A stretch of 64,000 nucleotides of DNA, taken from Bacteroidales bacterium UBA4116 (GTDB lineage: Bacteria; Bacteroidota; Bacteroidia; Bacteroidales; Tannerellaceae). Each line of letters opens with the position of its first letter. Within the stretch, counting starts at the first letter, position 1. The notes beneath the pieces are model-generated. The model did not search any database and was not told the origin of the DNA. It worked only from the letters and a program-made list of their open reading frames with translations. The DNA lies in the NCBI GenBank assembly GCA_002381645.1, contig DFXE01000020.1, forward strand, positions 124,001 through 188,000. The letters run 5' to 3'. This document shows, piece by piece, positions 24,879 to 33,992 of this stretch. The translations under genes were made by a program, and so were the position numbers.

Positions 24879-26390
24879 ATGATAAAGATATTTACAACAG
24901 AAAAGGTTAAAGAACTCGACCAGTACACCATCATAAACGAACCGGTGACATCCATCGATTTAGTCGAGAGGGCGTCCGTTGTTTTTATCCGGGAATTTAT
25001 GCGCCGTTACTCAAAGCAAAACCGTATTGTTGTTTTTGCAGGGCAGGGTAACAATGGTGCAGACGCCCTGGCCATCTCCCGTTTACTGATAAATGAAGAA
25101 TATAAAGTTGAAACCTTTTTGTTTAACCCAACACAATATCTTTCACCTGAATGCAGGGAAAATAAAATAAGATTGCAGGATTTGGAAAACGCATATTTTA
25201 CGGAAGTGACCGAACATTTTGTACCCCCTGCATTAAACGAACATGATATAGTAATAGACGGCCTTTTCGGATCGGGTCTGAACCGTCCGTTAACCGGAGG
25301 TTTTGCTGCTGTTGTAAAGTACATTAACGAATCAGATGCAACGGTTGTATCCATAGATATACCTTCGGGCCTGTTTGGAGAAGACAACGGCTCGAACGAT
25401 CCGGATACCATTATAAAAGCTAATCTAACCCTTACATTCGGATTTCCCAAATTAGCATTTCTCTTATCCGATAATGAAAAATATGTAGGTGAATGGAAAA
25501 CATTGAATATCGGTATTCATCCGGAGATAATAGACGCCACAAAAACATCTTATTTCCTGACTACAGAAGAGGATATCAATAAAACACTTAAGAAACGTTC
25601 AGTATTCGCACACAAAGGCATATTCGGTCATGCGCTGCTGATTGCCGGAAGTCGCGGCAAAATGGGTGCATCACTTCTTTCCGCGGAAGCATGTTTGCGT
25701 AGCGGCGCCGGATTAGTAACGGTTCATGTCCCTTCATGCGGCGAACAAATTATACAAACAGCCTTTCCGGAAGCTATGTTAAGTCTTGACCAGAACTCTG
25801 AGCACTTTACCGCATTGCCGGATATATCCGCATATTCCGCTGTGGGAATCGGACCGGGGCTTGGACAACATTCTGAATCAGCAACTGCTTTTAAGCAATT
25901 ACTTCAAACCGTTGAAAAGCCTATCGTGATAGACGCAGACGCTCTTAATCTGATATCTGCCGATTCGGCATTAATACCCTTTATCCCCAAAAGAAGTATT
26001 CTGACCCCTCATCCCAAAGAGTTTGACCGGTTAGCAGGAGAAAGCGGTTCTGCCTACCAACGATTAATGAGGGCCCATACTTTTGCTTCGGAATACAAAC
26101 TTTGTGTCATATTGAAAGGTGCATATACAGCTATTTGTACACCGGAGGGAAATATCTATTTCAATAATAGCGGGAACCCCGGTATGGCAACAGCAGGAAG
26201 CGGCGATATATTGACAGGTATCATACTCGGACTGCTGGCACAGGGATATGAACCCGAAACGGCTGCTGCCATTGGGGTGTTTATACATGGTACGGCAGGT
26301 GACCTTTCTCTTATAAACCAGTCTGAAGAAAGTTTACTCTCTGGCGATATTATACAAATGTTGGGTAAAGCATTTAAGCAAATGAGATAA
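24879..26390 (+). CDS. nnrDE: Bifunctional NAD(P)H-hydrate epimerase/dehydratase
   Basis: The 503-residue protein fuses an N-terminal YjeF_N epimerase domain (about 1-210: AGQGNNGADALAISRLL, DGLFGSGLNRPL, SIDIPSGLFG) to a C-terminal carbohydrate-kinase-like dehydratase (about 230-500: HKGIFGHALLIAGSRGKMGA, GIGPGLGQ, DADALNL, LTPHPKEFDRL, GNPGMATAGSGDILTGII). It repairs hydrated NADH and NADPH in an ADP-dependent reaction. Both halves keep their key motifs. The 831 bp that follow hold no gene I can support. Confidence 0.97.
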   Translation: MIKIFTTEKVKELDQYTIINEPVTSIDLVERASVVFIREFMRRYSKQNRIVVFAGQGNNGADALAISRLLINEEYKVETFLFNPTQYLSPECRENKIRLQDLENAYFTEVTEHFVPPALNEHDIVIDGLFGSGLNRPLTGGFAAVVKYINESDATVVSIDIPSGLFGEDNGSNDPDTIIKANLTLTFGFPKLAFLLSDNEKYVGEWKTLNIGIHPEIIDATKTSYFLTTEEDINKTLKKRSVFAHKGIFGHALLIAGSRGKMGASLLSAEACLRSGAGLVTVHVPSCGEQIIQTAFPEAMLSLDQNSEHFTALPDISAYSAVGIGPGLGQHSESATAFKQLLQTVEKPIVIDADALNLISADSALIPFIPKRSILTPHPKEFDRLAGESGSAYQRLMRAHTFASEYKLCVILKGAYTAICTPEGNIYFNNSGNPGMATAGSGDILTGIILGLLAQGYEPETAAAIGVFIHGTAGDLSLINQSEESLLSGDIIQMLGKAFKQMR

Positions 26391-27221
26391 ATTTTCATGA
26401 GCGTATTTTATTAAAGAATTTCACGATTTTAGCAAAATGTAACTTTGATAAGCGGATTATCATTTTGATATTTCAACTTTTTGTGAACAGCATATTGCCG
26501 GACGTATCACGGAATTGTCGAAAAAAGCTATTCTCCGGAAGTTTAGACTTGTCATTTTAAAACTAAAACTAAAAAAAATACATATATAATTTAACGAATC
26601 AATACTTGAGCGAACTATATTTAAAAAATAATGCCACATCTGTTATCTTTTTATCATTTTAATATAGGCCATTTTTTATGGACTGTTAGAAGTTAAAAAC
26701 AATTTTATTCTTCGAATCAGTTACAAAATCATGTAATTTATCCAAATCTTAATAAAATTCATTTTCATGAAATCTAAAAATCACTTTGCTCTTTTTGGGA
26801 AATCACCTGTATAATAATTAAAAATGATCCAGACAAATATCTAAAACAAAGGCTTTTTTAGTAAACTTCTGTAAAAAACAGACTGTAATTTGTTAAATTC
26901 ATTGATAAATCATTTTATTTATCACCATATATCTATTTTTATTTTTACACAAAACGTGGGTTTTCAATCAGAAAGATAAAAATAATACGGTATCACAAAC
27001 AATTTGATTGATTTTTTTATTCGTAGTTATTGCCTTTTATACGAATATGATTTCTCATTTGCGGCTATTTTTCCAAAATGTCACCCATTTATATACAAGC
27101 TTCGGCTTAAATTCCCCAAATATACTTTATAGGAGAACAGCGGAAAGCCTACATCTTAATTGGTTTCTAAAGAATTATTTTTTAGTTTTGTCAAGTCATT
27201 TCCTGATGTAAACAAATAAAT
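26391..27221. other. Long AT-rich intergenic region, nothing identified
   Basis: This 831-bp gap is very AT-rich and separates nnrDE from the DUF4831 gene. Short open frames exist (for example at 27008-27211) but are unlike real proteins. I see no tRNA, strong hairpin, tandem repeat or credible -7 box. Confidence 0.5.
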
Positions 27222-28289
27222 ATGAAGAATCTAATTATAATTGCAAGTTTATTGGTTAGCTTACCTATTTTTTCGCAAACAAAGGTGACTAAAAAAATAG
27301 CTACTAAAGCTAATAACTTCGGAATAACGTATTCGCTCCCTAAAACTTCTTTAATTGTAAATGCGGAAATAACAAAAGTAACCTGTAAAGCAGGCCCTTA
27401 TTACAGATATGCTGAAAAATATCTGGGTGTAAAAGATCCTGTTAAAGAAGATAAGGTATATTATAAGCTGGGGAAAATTGATTTAATCAACAAAGGGATT
27501 CCGGATACCGAAAACACATATATTGTTGAATTTAAAGCGGGAACGGTAGCTCCTTACGCTTACCTGACAGAAGAAGGTTTACTATGTTCAATCAATGCGG
27601 ATTATACTCCGCCGGAATCTGAACATGAAATGGCTCAAAAGGGAAAGACAGGTCCTGTAGCTGTTGAAGACATTTCCGTATTTTCCGAAGAATTACTCAT
27701 GGCAGGGTCTACAGCAAAACAGGCAGAAGTGGCAGCAAAACAAATTTATCGTATCCGTGAAAGCCGTATGAATATCCTGACCGGAGAGGCTGATAATACT
27801 CCCCCTGACGGGCAGGCTATGAAGCTTGTTATTGAACAACTTGAACAACAGGAACAAGCCTTGACTAATCTGTTCACCGGTATTTGTACAAAAGAAACGG
27901 ACTATTACGATGTAGACATCATTCCATACGATGATCTTGAAAGAGAAGTTTTGTTCCGTTTTTCAGATTTGCTTGGAATTGTCCCTGCTGATGACCTCGG
28001 CGGTACTCCGGTATATATGAATCTGAAAGCTATAGAACGCGCTCCGGTACTTGATCCGAAAGAAGAAGCTAAAAAAGAAAAATCATTTAAAGGTATTATA
28101 TATAATATTCCGGGTAAAGCAGCAATAGAAATTTCCATGAATAAAAATACGTTATTTAAAGGTGAAGCACAGATTGTACAATTTGGCAGCCGTGAAAGTC
28201 TGGCTCCCGTTATGTTTGAAGATAAAAAAGCTCCGGTAAAGGTTTATTTTTATCCTGAGACCGGCGCCATAAAACAAATCATTCAATAA
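27222..28289 (+). CDS. DUF4831 secreted protein
   Basis: The 355-residue protein has a signal peptide (cut after LPIFSQ, about residue 19) and matches DUF4831, a Bacteroidales family of unknown function. Visible features are FGITYSLPKTSLIVNAEITK, KAGPYYRYAEKYLG, and the conserved middle region RIRESRMNILTGEADNTPPDGQAMKLV, with beta-rich C-terminal strands. It should reside in the periplasm or outer membrane. The POT transporter gene follows 25 bp later in the same direction, so they may be co-transcribed. Confidence 0.88.
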   Translation: MKNLIIIASLLVSLPIFSQTKVTKKIATKANNFGITYSLPKTSLIVNAEITKVTCKAGPYYRYAEKYLGVKDPVKEDKVYYKLGKIDLINKGIPDTENTYIVEFKAGTVAPYAYLTEEGLLCSINADYTPPESEHEMAQKGKTGPVAVEDISVFSEELLMAGSTAKQAEVAAKQIYRIRESRMNILTGEADNTPPDGQAMKLVIEQLEQQEQALTNLFTGICTKETDYYDVDIIPYDDLEREVLFRFSDLLGIVPADDLGGTPVYMNLKAIERAPVLDPKEEAKKEKSFKGIIYNIPGKAAIEISMNKNTLFKGEAQIVQFGSRESLAPVMFEDKKAPVKVYFYPETGAIKQIIQ

Positions 28290-28314
28290 TTATTAATTCT
28301 AAATCATAAAACAC

Positions 28315-29820
28315 ATGTTCAAAAATCATCCAAAAGGTTTACTTGGAGCAGCCCTATCCAATATGGGCGAACGTTTCGGTTTTTACACAATGATGGCCAT
28401 TTTGACCCTTTTCCTGATGTCTAAATTCGGAATGTCGGGGGAAGAAGCAGGGTGGCTTTATTCTATTTTTTATGGCGCTATTTATATTCTTGCCCTTGTA
28501 GGAGGTCTTATTGCCGACAAGTCAAAAAATTATAAGGGAACTATTATAGCCGGACTTATTGTGATGAGTTTAGGTTATGCGTTCCTTGCAATACCTAGTC
28601 TTATTTCAACAAAGTGGATTGCGTTGGCTGTTCTGCTGATCATTGCTTTCGGTAACGGCCTTTTTAAAGGTAACCTTCAGGCATTGGTAGGTCAGCTGTA
28701 CGATAACAAAGAATATTCGGATAAACGTGATTCCGGTTTTCAAATATTCTATATGTTCATCAATATCGGTGGCATGATAGCTCCATTTGCAGCTGTATGG
28801 GTCCGTAACTGGTTTGTACAATCACAGGGATACGGATATAATTCGGATCTGCCCGGACTTTGCTGGCAATACAAAAATGGAACGATGCCGACAGAAGTAT
28901 TCAACGGTCGTTTTACAGAATTAGCTAATCAAGTGTCTAATGGCACACCTGATATGTCTACTTTTGCCGACAGTTATCTGAATGCATTCAACACCGGTTT
29001 TCATTATGCTTTTTCGGTTGCTATTGTAGCTATGCTCATATCGTTAGTTATCTTTATTATAAATAAAAACGTATTACCCAATAAAAATAAAGTAACTGTA
29101 AATGAGGCAAAACCACAAATGTCTCAGGAGCAAATCAAACAGGATGCCAAAGAGATCAAGCAACGTTTACTGGCTTTGTTTGCGGTTTTTGCAGTAGTAA
29201 TTTTCTTTTGGTTCTCGTTCCATCAAAACGGATTAACCCTCACCATGTTCGCTAAAGATTATACGCAATTGAAAATATTCGGCATGGATATTTCAGCCGA
29301 AATATTCCAATCTATAAATCCTTTTATTGTAGTATTTCTTACACCCCTCATTATGGCGCTGTTTGCTGCATTGGCAAGAAGGGGCAAAGAGCCTTCTACA
29401 CCGAGAAAAATTGGTATTGGTATGGGTATAGCAGCCTTTGCTTTTGTCATTATGGCAATTGGATCGATAGGATTGCCTACTTTCTCTGAAGTTGAAGCCA
29501 TGGGCGGATTACCTTTCGATCAGCGTGTTACTCCATGGTTATTATTTGCTACTTATTTTATTCTTACAGTAGCTGAACTATTCATCTCTCCCTTAGGACT
29601 TTCCTTCGTTTCAAAAGTTGCTCCAGCTCATCTTCAGGGCTTAATGCAAGGCTGCTGGCTGGGGGCAACGGCTGTCGGTAATTTCTCTCTATTCTTAGGA
29701 GCCATGATGTATGAAAATATATCCATCTCCGTTACATGGAGCGTTTTTGTAATAGTATGTGCTATTTCAATGATTGCGATGTTCTCTATGGTTAAATGGC
29801 TGGAAAGAGTTGCAAAATAA
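28315..29820 (+). CDS. POT-family proton-coupled peptide transporter
   Basis: The 501-residue membrane protein is of the POT/PTR type (MFS superfamily). The start carries the family motif ALSNMGERFGFYTMMAIL; others are GGLIADKSKNYKG, GNGLFKGNLQALVGQLYD and the C-terminal FISPLGLSFVSKVAP. It has about 14 hydrophobic segments with two extra helices in the middle, as in bacterial members. It imports di- and tripeptides with protons across the inner membrane. It shares direction and likely transcript with the DUF4831 gene and is followed by a strong terminator. Confidence 0.93.
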   Translation: MFKNHPKGLLGAALSNMGERFGFYTMMAILTLFLMSKFGMSGEEAGWLYSIFYGAIYILALVGGLIADKSKNYKGTIIAGLIVMSLGYAFLAIPSLISTKWIALAVLLIIAFGNGLFKGNLQALVGQLYDNKEYSDKRDSGFQIFYMFINIGGMIAPFAAVWVRNWFVQSQGYGYNSDLPGLCWQYKNGTMPTEVFNGRFTELANQVSNGTPDMSTFADSYLNAFNTGFHYAFSVAIVAMLISLVIFIINKNVLPNKNKVTVNEAKPQMSQEQIKQDAKEIKQRLLALFAVFAVVIFFWFSFHQNGLTLTMFAKDYTQLKIFGMDISAEIFQSINPFIVVFLTPLIMALFAALARRGKEPSTPRKIGIGMGIAAFAFVIMAIGSIGLPTFSEVEAMGGLPFDQRVTPWLLFATYFILTVAELFISPLGLSFVSKVAPAHLQGLMQGCWLGATAVGNFSLFLGAMMYENISISVTWSVFVIVCAISMIAMFSMVKWLERVAK

Positions 29821-29847
29821 TTTTTTAATAATAACAGGATAAAAAGA

Positions 29848-29884
29848 AACAGAGCAACAGGATTTCCAGATTGCTCTGTTTTTA
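29848..29884 (+). terminator. Terminator of POT transporter gene
   Basis: AACAGAGCAA (29848-29857) pairs exactly with TTGCTCTGTT (29871-29880) and is followed by T-rich sequence. Confidence 0.8.
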
Positions 29885-29915
29885 TTAGTCTATCGAATAA
29901 AGAATCTTATATATC

Positions 29916-30752
29916 TTAATTTAATATTCTGACTCTCAAATTACGGAACCAGACATCATCACCATGATCCTGTAAACCGATAAAACCTTCCTGATTGTTT
30001 CCACCACAATTCACTAACAGTTCGTAGGCTAATGGCCATTTGTCTTTACTGAATTTACTTTTATCAAGCATCTCTTTCCATTGAGAGGTCCATAAATGAT
30101 ACTCAACTACTGCTTCATTATTCTGATAATGTATAACAGTACCTTTAAAACAAGAAATTCTACCCTTATTCCATTCTCCGTAAGGCTTAGCGTTTTGCGG
30201 TTTAGCCGGAATCATATCGTATAAAGATGCAGACATACGGTTCCCGTCTTTACCTAATTTAGCATCGGGATGATTTTCATTATCAAGTATTTGATATTCC
30301 GGAGCAGAAATATAGGATGGCTGCCCCTCAACTTCCTGAATATAAATAAATACTCCCGAGTTAGAACCTTTTGCTACTTTCCAATCAAATTCCAATTCAA
30401 AATTTTTGAATTTATGTGCAAATATCAGGTCGCCTCCATCAGTATCATGAGCTTCACCGGATCCCGAACCATTGATTTTAATCGAACCGTCCTCAATTGA
30501 CCATTTACCCGGAACAAACATCTTATTATAGCCTCTCCAGCCGGTAAAAGTCTTACCATCAAAAATATCAATCCAGCCGTCCTGATCTCTATTGAAGCTA
30601 TCAAGATCTACTGTAGGCAAATCAAGTAAATGGAATTCAACCGGAGCATCATTTATATTCATAACTTCTTGTTTTAATGTATCAGTTGTTTTATTGCCGC
30701 TACATGCATGAAGCAATATAGTGGCACCTATAACCAATAATGATTTTTTCAT
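29916..30752 (-). CDS. DUF1080 lipoprotein (3-keto-glycoside hydrolase type)
   Basis: The 278-residue protein has a lipobox (ILLHAC, Cys16) and a concanavalin-like DUF1080 domain (PF06439): WIDIFDGKTFTGWRGYN, WSIEDGSIKING, GGDLIFAHKFKNFELEFDWK, KGSNSGVFIYIQE, PEYQILDNENH and FIGLQDHGDDVWFRNLRV. Characterised members hydrolyse or eliminate 3-keto-glycosides formed by Gfo/Idh/MocA oxidoreductases. It is immediately downstream of such an oxidoreductase (32-bp gap), itself downstream of a SusC/SusD pair on the same strand. That makes a keto-glycoside route the best guess for the locus. Confidence 0.88.
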   Translation of the reverse strand: MKKSLLVIGATILLHACSGNKTTDTLKQEVMNINDAPVEFHLLDLPTVDLDSFNRDQDGWIDIFDGKTFTGWRGYNKMFVPGKWSIEDGSIKINGSGSGEAHDTDGGDLIFAHKFKNFELEFDWKVAKGSNSGVFIYIQEVEGQPSYISAPEYQILDNENHPDAKLGKDGNRMSASLYDMIPAKPQNAKPYGEWNKGRISCFKGTVIHYQNNEAVVEYHLWTSQWKEMLDKSKFSKDKWPLAYELLVNCGGNNQEGFIGLQDHGDDVWFRNLRVRILN

Positions 30753-30784
30753 TTCTTTTGCTTTTGATTACCATAACAAAAGAA

Positions 30785-32263
30785 TCAAGGCATATCTACA
30801 AGTTTCCAGCCATTACGATAATTATGTTTGATCAGTTCTTCTGAAAACTTCTTTGCATTGATCGGATCAGTCCAGGTCTTGGCAAACGAGGGATGACCGT
30901 CTTTAATAGTGAAACCGTCCCGGATCACGATCTTCAACTCTTCGTTATCCCCGATGTTTGTGAACTTCATGTTCGGGCCGTCCCAATGCAATTCTTTATT
31001 CAATGCCTGTAAACGTACAGCCAACACACCCATTACAACCATTTCGTTGAAAGGACCCGCTTCTGAGAAGTCGGACTTTGTCATTACGCGGTTAGCGGGC
31101 GTTTCCTTACATGCACGGATCCAGTCCTGTTGATGTCCGCCACGCATGGCATCTTTTACTCTGCGCTGGGTTTGGGGAACAGTTGGAACACGGCCTGAAA
31201 GTAACCAAGGCTCCGCTCCGTAACAGCCACAAATCAATGTATCTTTTGTTCCGTGGAAGATAGCTGCACCACCTTGCACATCCATATCACGTCCGGGAGG
31301 CCATCCTTCAGGTAGATCAGGTCTTAAACCTCCATCATACCAATACACCTCAACCTCAGGCATCGCTACCTTAGGCATATTGTCACGAGCCGGGAAAACC
31401 AGTCTTACCTTTTGAGCCTGCGGAGCGCAATCTCTTAATAACAAAGTAGAAGAACCGTGTGCTTTGGTAGGATAACCTAATTTCAATCCTTTAAATACCG
31501 GATGAAGGATATGACAAGCCATATCGCCTAATGCACCGGTTCCATAGTTCCACCATCCACGCCAGTTCCAGGGGTGATAGATATTGTTGAAAGGTACCAA
31601 CTGGGCAGGACCGGTAAATAAATCCCAATTCAATGTAGAAGGAACTTTATCCGCTTTTTCCGGTGTCATCAAACCCTGTGGCCAGATAGGACGATTCGTA
31701 AAAGCTTCCACTTTCTTTACTTCGCCTATTTCACCGTTCCAGATCCATTCGCATACCAGGTCAACACCTTCTGCTGAAGATCCCTGGTTACCCATCTGCG
31801 TGGCAACTTTGTACTTATCGGCTAATTTTGTAAGTAGACGTGATTCATAAACAGAGTGAGTCAACGGTTTCTCACAATATACATGTTTTCCCAGTGTCAT
31901 GGCATCCGCCGAGATCAAGGCATGTGTATGGTCGGCAGTAGCTACCATTACCGCATCGATATCTTTACCCATCTCATCGTACATCTTACGGTAATCCCAA
32001 TACTTTTTAGCCTGAGGATATTTGTCGAAAACAGGTTTAGCATATTTCCAATCCACATCACACATTGCAACCATATTTTCGGTTTCCATCCCGCGCAATA
32101 CGCCGGCGCCTCTTCCTCCAATACCTACACCGGCAATATTCAGTTTATCCGTTGGAGCGGTATATCCGTGACTTTTTCCCAATACTGAACTGGGAACAAT
32201 AGTTAAAGCCGCTGCTGCAGCTGTACCTTTTTGTAAAAAGGATCTTCTTGTAATGTTTGTCAT
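30785..32263 (-). CDS. Gfo/Idh/MocA-family oxidoreductase, Tat-exported
   Basis: The 492-residue protein starts with a twin-arginine leader (NITRRSFLQKGTAAAAALTIV) and has the NAD-binding Rossmann motif GVGIGGRGAGVLRG, then ATADHTHALISADAM and the GKHVYCEKPLTHSV signature of the Gfo/Idh/MocA family, followed by the dimerisation domain. It oxidises a sugar or glycoside in the periplasm with tightly bound NAD(H). Together with the DUF1080 gene behind it, it fits the oxidation-then-elimination route for glycosides described in Bacteroides thetaiotaomicron. It has its own promoter box at 32336-32343, so it may be expressed apart from SusC/SusD. Confidence 0.9.
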   Translation of the reverse strand: MTNITRRSFLQKGTAAAAALTIVPSSVLGKSHGYTAPTDKLNIAGVGIGGRGAGVLRGMETENMVAMCDVDWKYAKPVFDKYPQAKKYWDYRKMYDEMGKDIDAVMVATADHTHALISADAMTLGKHVYCEKPLTHSVYESRLLTKLADKYKVATQMGNQGSSAEGVDLVCEWIWNGEIGEVKKVEAFTNRPIWPQGLMTPEKADKVPSTLNWDLFTGPAQLVPFNNIYHPWNWRGWWNYGTGALGDMACHILHPVFKGLKLGYPTKAHGSSTLLLRDCAPQAQKVRLVFPARDNMPKVAMPEVEVYWYDGGLRPDLPEGWPPGRDMDVQGGAAIFHGTKDTLICGCYGAEPWLLSGRVPTVPQTQRRVKDAMRGGHQQDWIRACKETPANRVMTKSDFSEAGPFNEMVVMGVLAVRLQALNKELHWDGPNMKFTNIGDNEELKIVIRDGFTIKDGHPSFAKTWTDPINAKKFSEELIKHNYRNGWKLVDMP

Positions 32264-32335
32264 GATATTTTAATTTTAGGGTTACGCTAACTAAAGATGA
32301 CCATTCATCCTTCTTATACTCACATACAGGAAGGA

Positions 32336-32343
32336 CAAATATA
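32336..32343 (-). promoter_or_regulatory. -7 promoter element for Gfo/DUF1080 genes
   Basis: The minus strand reads TATATTTG, 72 bp before the Gfo start and inside the 128-bp gap after SusD. Confidence 0.5.
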
Positions 32344-32390
32344 GTCATCAGAAATTAACCTAATAATATAATTTCATTATTTTTCTTTAA

Positions 32391-33971
32391 TTAAAATGCA
32401 GCATATCCCGGATTCTGCTTCAGATTCTGATTCGTTTGCCATGCGTCCTGAGATATCGGATATAATTTCAAATGTTCTCCTGTACTCCTTGGACAGTTGG
32501 ATGCTGACCATGCACCTTTATCAAACGTACCGAAACGAATATCATCCTGACGCGACCAGGCTTCCCATGCAAATTCGAATTTGCGTTCCAAAGCAATCTT
32601 TTCCAGATCAACCATATCATAATTTTTATCCGCATTACCATATGCCCTTTCCCTGATCTCGTTTACCAATCTGGTGGCTTCGGTCGCACTGCCTCCGCTA
32701 CGAAGTAATGCCTCCGCTTTCATCAAGTATACATCTGCCAACCGGAAAATATGAAAATGGTTACCCATTGCATCCGTCAGACCTTCAGCATAATCCCATT
32801 TCTGACAACGTGCGCCTGCTTCCTGTACTACTGCTCCCCAGGGAGTACCATCAAATTCTGTATTAGGAATAAATCCAAAGTCAACTTTATAGTCCAACGG
32901 ATCATTCTGTCCAGTTTTAAGAGTATCTCCGGTCTCTGCATGGAAACGCAAACCTATACGGAAAGAACCTTCATAACGAGGATCTTCCTTATCAAACAAA
33001 TTTACATAATCAGGTTGAGCACATATACCATTCCATGAACTATAGTTTGCTTTCTCGGATTGATTATCCGCATAATGAAGTGTACGGTTCATCATCTGAT
33101 TTTGGTCTTCCGTATCCAAATTAGAGAAACATATTGAAAGTATGGCTTCACGGGACTTATCATTTTCCAGGTTGAAATTTATTTTCCAATCAGGTTCGAT
33201 AACATAATAATTCATACTCATTACCTTATCACATGCTTCAATACATTTTTCATAAGCATTTCCTGAAACATTTACTCCCCAGGCTTCAGCATTCAGATAA
33301 AGTTTTGCAAGAAGAGTATAGGCCGATCCTTTTGTAAATTTTCCGTATGTTTTATCTGATGCATCAGGACAGTTTTCGGTAATTTCGGTAATTTCGGTTA
33401 TTAGCCAATCAAAAATCTCCTGACGGCTCGACATTTCTGGAATCTGCTTATCCACCGGTTCATATTGAACTTCCAACGGGAAATTTCCCCAGTAATCCAT
33501 CATCACATAAATCCAGAAAGCACGTACGCCACGCATTGAAGCGATATATGTTCTTTTATCATCTTCAGTTAAAAGTTCAGAATTTTCTAACATATATATC
33601 GTGGAATTACATATCCCGATGGAAGAAGTGGCTCCCGTCCAGGATCCTTTAATTTGAGAAGTCTGTGCTGTCCAGGTATGCATATAGAATTCCCGATATT
33701 GTCCCCCGTCATACCAGTCTCCACCTGTACGGGTCGGAGTAACAGCCATGGATCCTCCACATTCAGATAAATAAAGGAAACGATCGGGCCAGTATTTTTT
33801 CAGTGTATTATACGTACTTCCCATCAATGCATTAATTTCTACCATCGTACCACCAAAGTCTTCTGCAGGTAGTTTGTCGTATACATTTTCATCCAGATCG
33901 GTACAGGCTGGCGTAGAAAAAACCAAAGTGATTCCGGCCAATAAGGAAAATATAATTGATTTCTTTTTCAT
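32391..33971 (-). CDS. SusD/RagB-like outer membrane lipoprotein (pair 1)
   Basis: The 526-residue protein has a lipoprotein signal (STPAC, Cys23) and the helical TPR-rich SusD fold: ALMGSTYNTLKKYWPDR early, RGVRAFWIYVMMDYWGNFPL, KGSAYTLLAKLYLNAEAWG, and the C-terminal YLMKAEALLRSGG, LERKFEFAWEAWSRQDDIRFG. It sits on the cell surface as the lid of the SusC channel and captures an oligosaccharide or other nutrient. The gene follows its SusC by 21 bp. It is clearly paralogous to the SusD at 44560-46125, sharing many of these blocks. Confidence 0.95.
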   Translation of the reverse strand: MKKKSIIFSLLAGITLVFSTPACTDLDENVYDKLPAEDFGGTMVEINALMGSTYNTLKKYWPDRFLYLSECGGSMAVTPTRTGGDWYDGGQYREFYMHTWTAQTSQIKGSWTGATSSIGICNSTIYMLENSELLTEDDKRTYIASMRGVRAFWIYVMMDYWGNFPLEVQYEPVDKQIPEMSSRQEIFDWLITEITEITENCPDASDKTYGKFTKGSAYTLLAKLYLNAEAWGVNVSGNAYEKCIEACDKVMSMNYYVIEPDWKINFNLENDKSREAILSICFSNLDTEDQNQMMNRTLHYADNQSEKANYSSWNGICAQPDYVNLFDKEDPRYEGSFRIGLRFHAETGDTLKTGQNDPLDYKVDFGFIPNTEFDGTPWGAVVQEAGARCQKWDYAEGLTDAMGNHFHIFRLADVYLMKAEALLRSGGSATEATRLVNEIRERAYGNADKNYDMVDLEKIALERKFEFAWEAWSRQDDIRFGTFDKGAWSASNCPRSTGEHLKLYPISQDAWQTNQNLKQNPGYAAF

Positions 33972-33992
33972 GATTTATTTCAATTTAAATGA

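Noticed and set aside
27008..27211. 67-codon frame before the DUF4831 gene
   Set aside because: Its composition follows AT-rich noise, with no promoter box, signal or domain; treated as intergenic.
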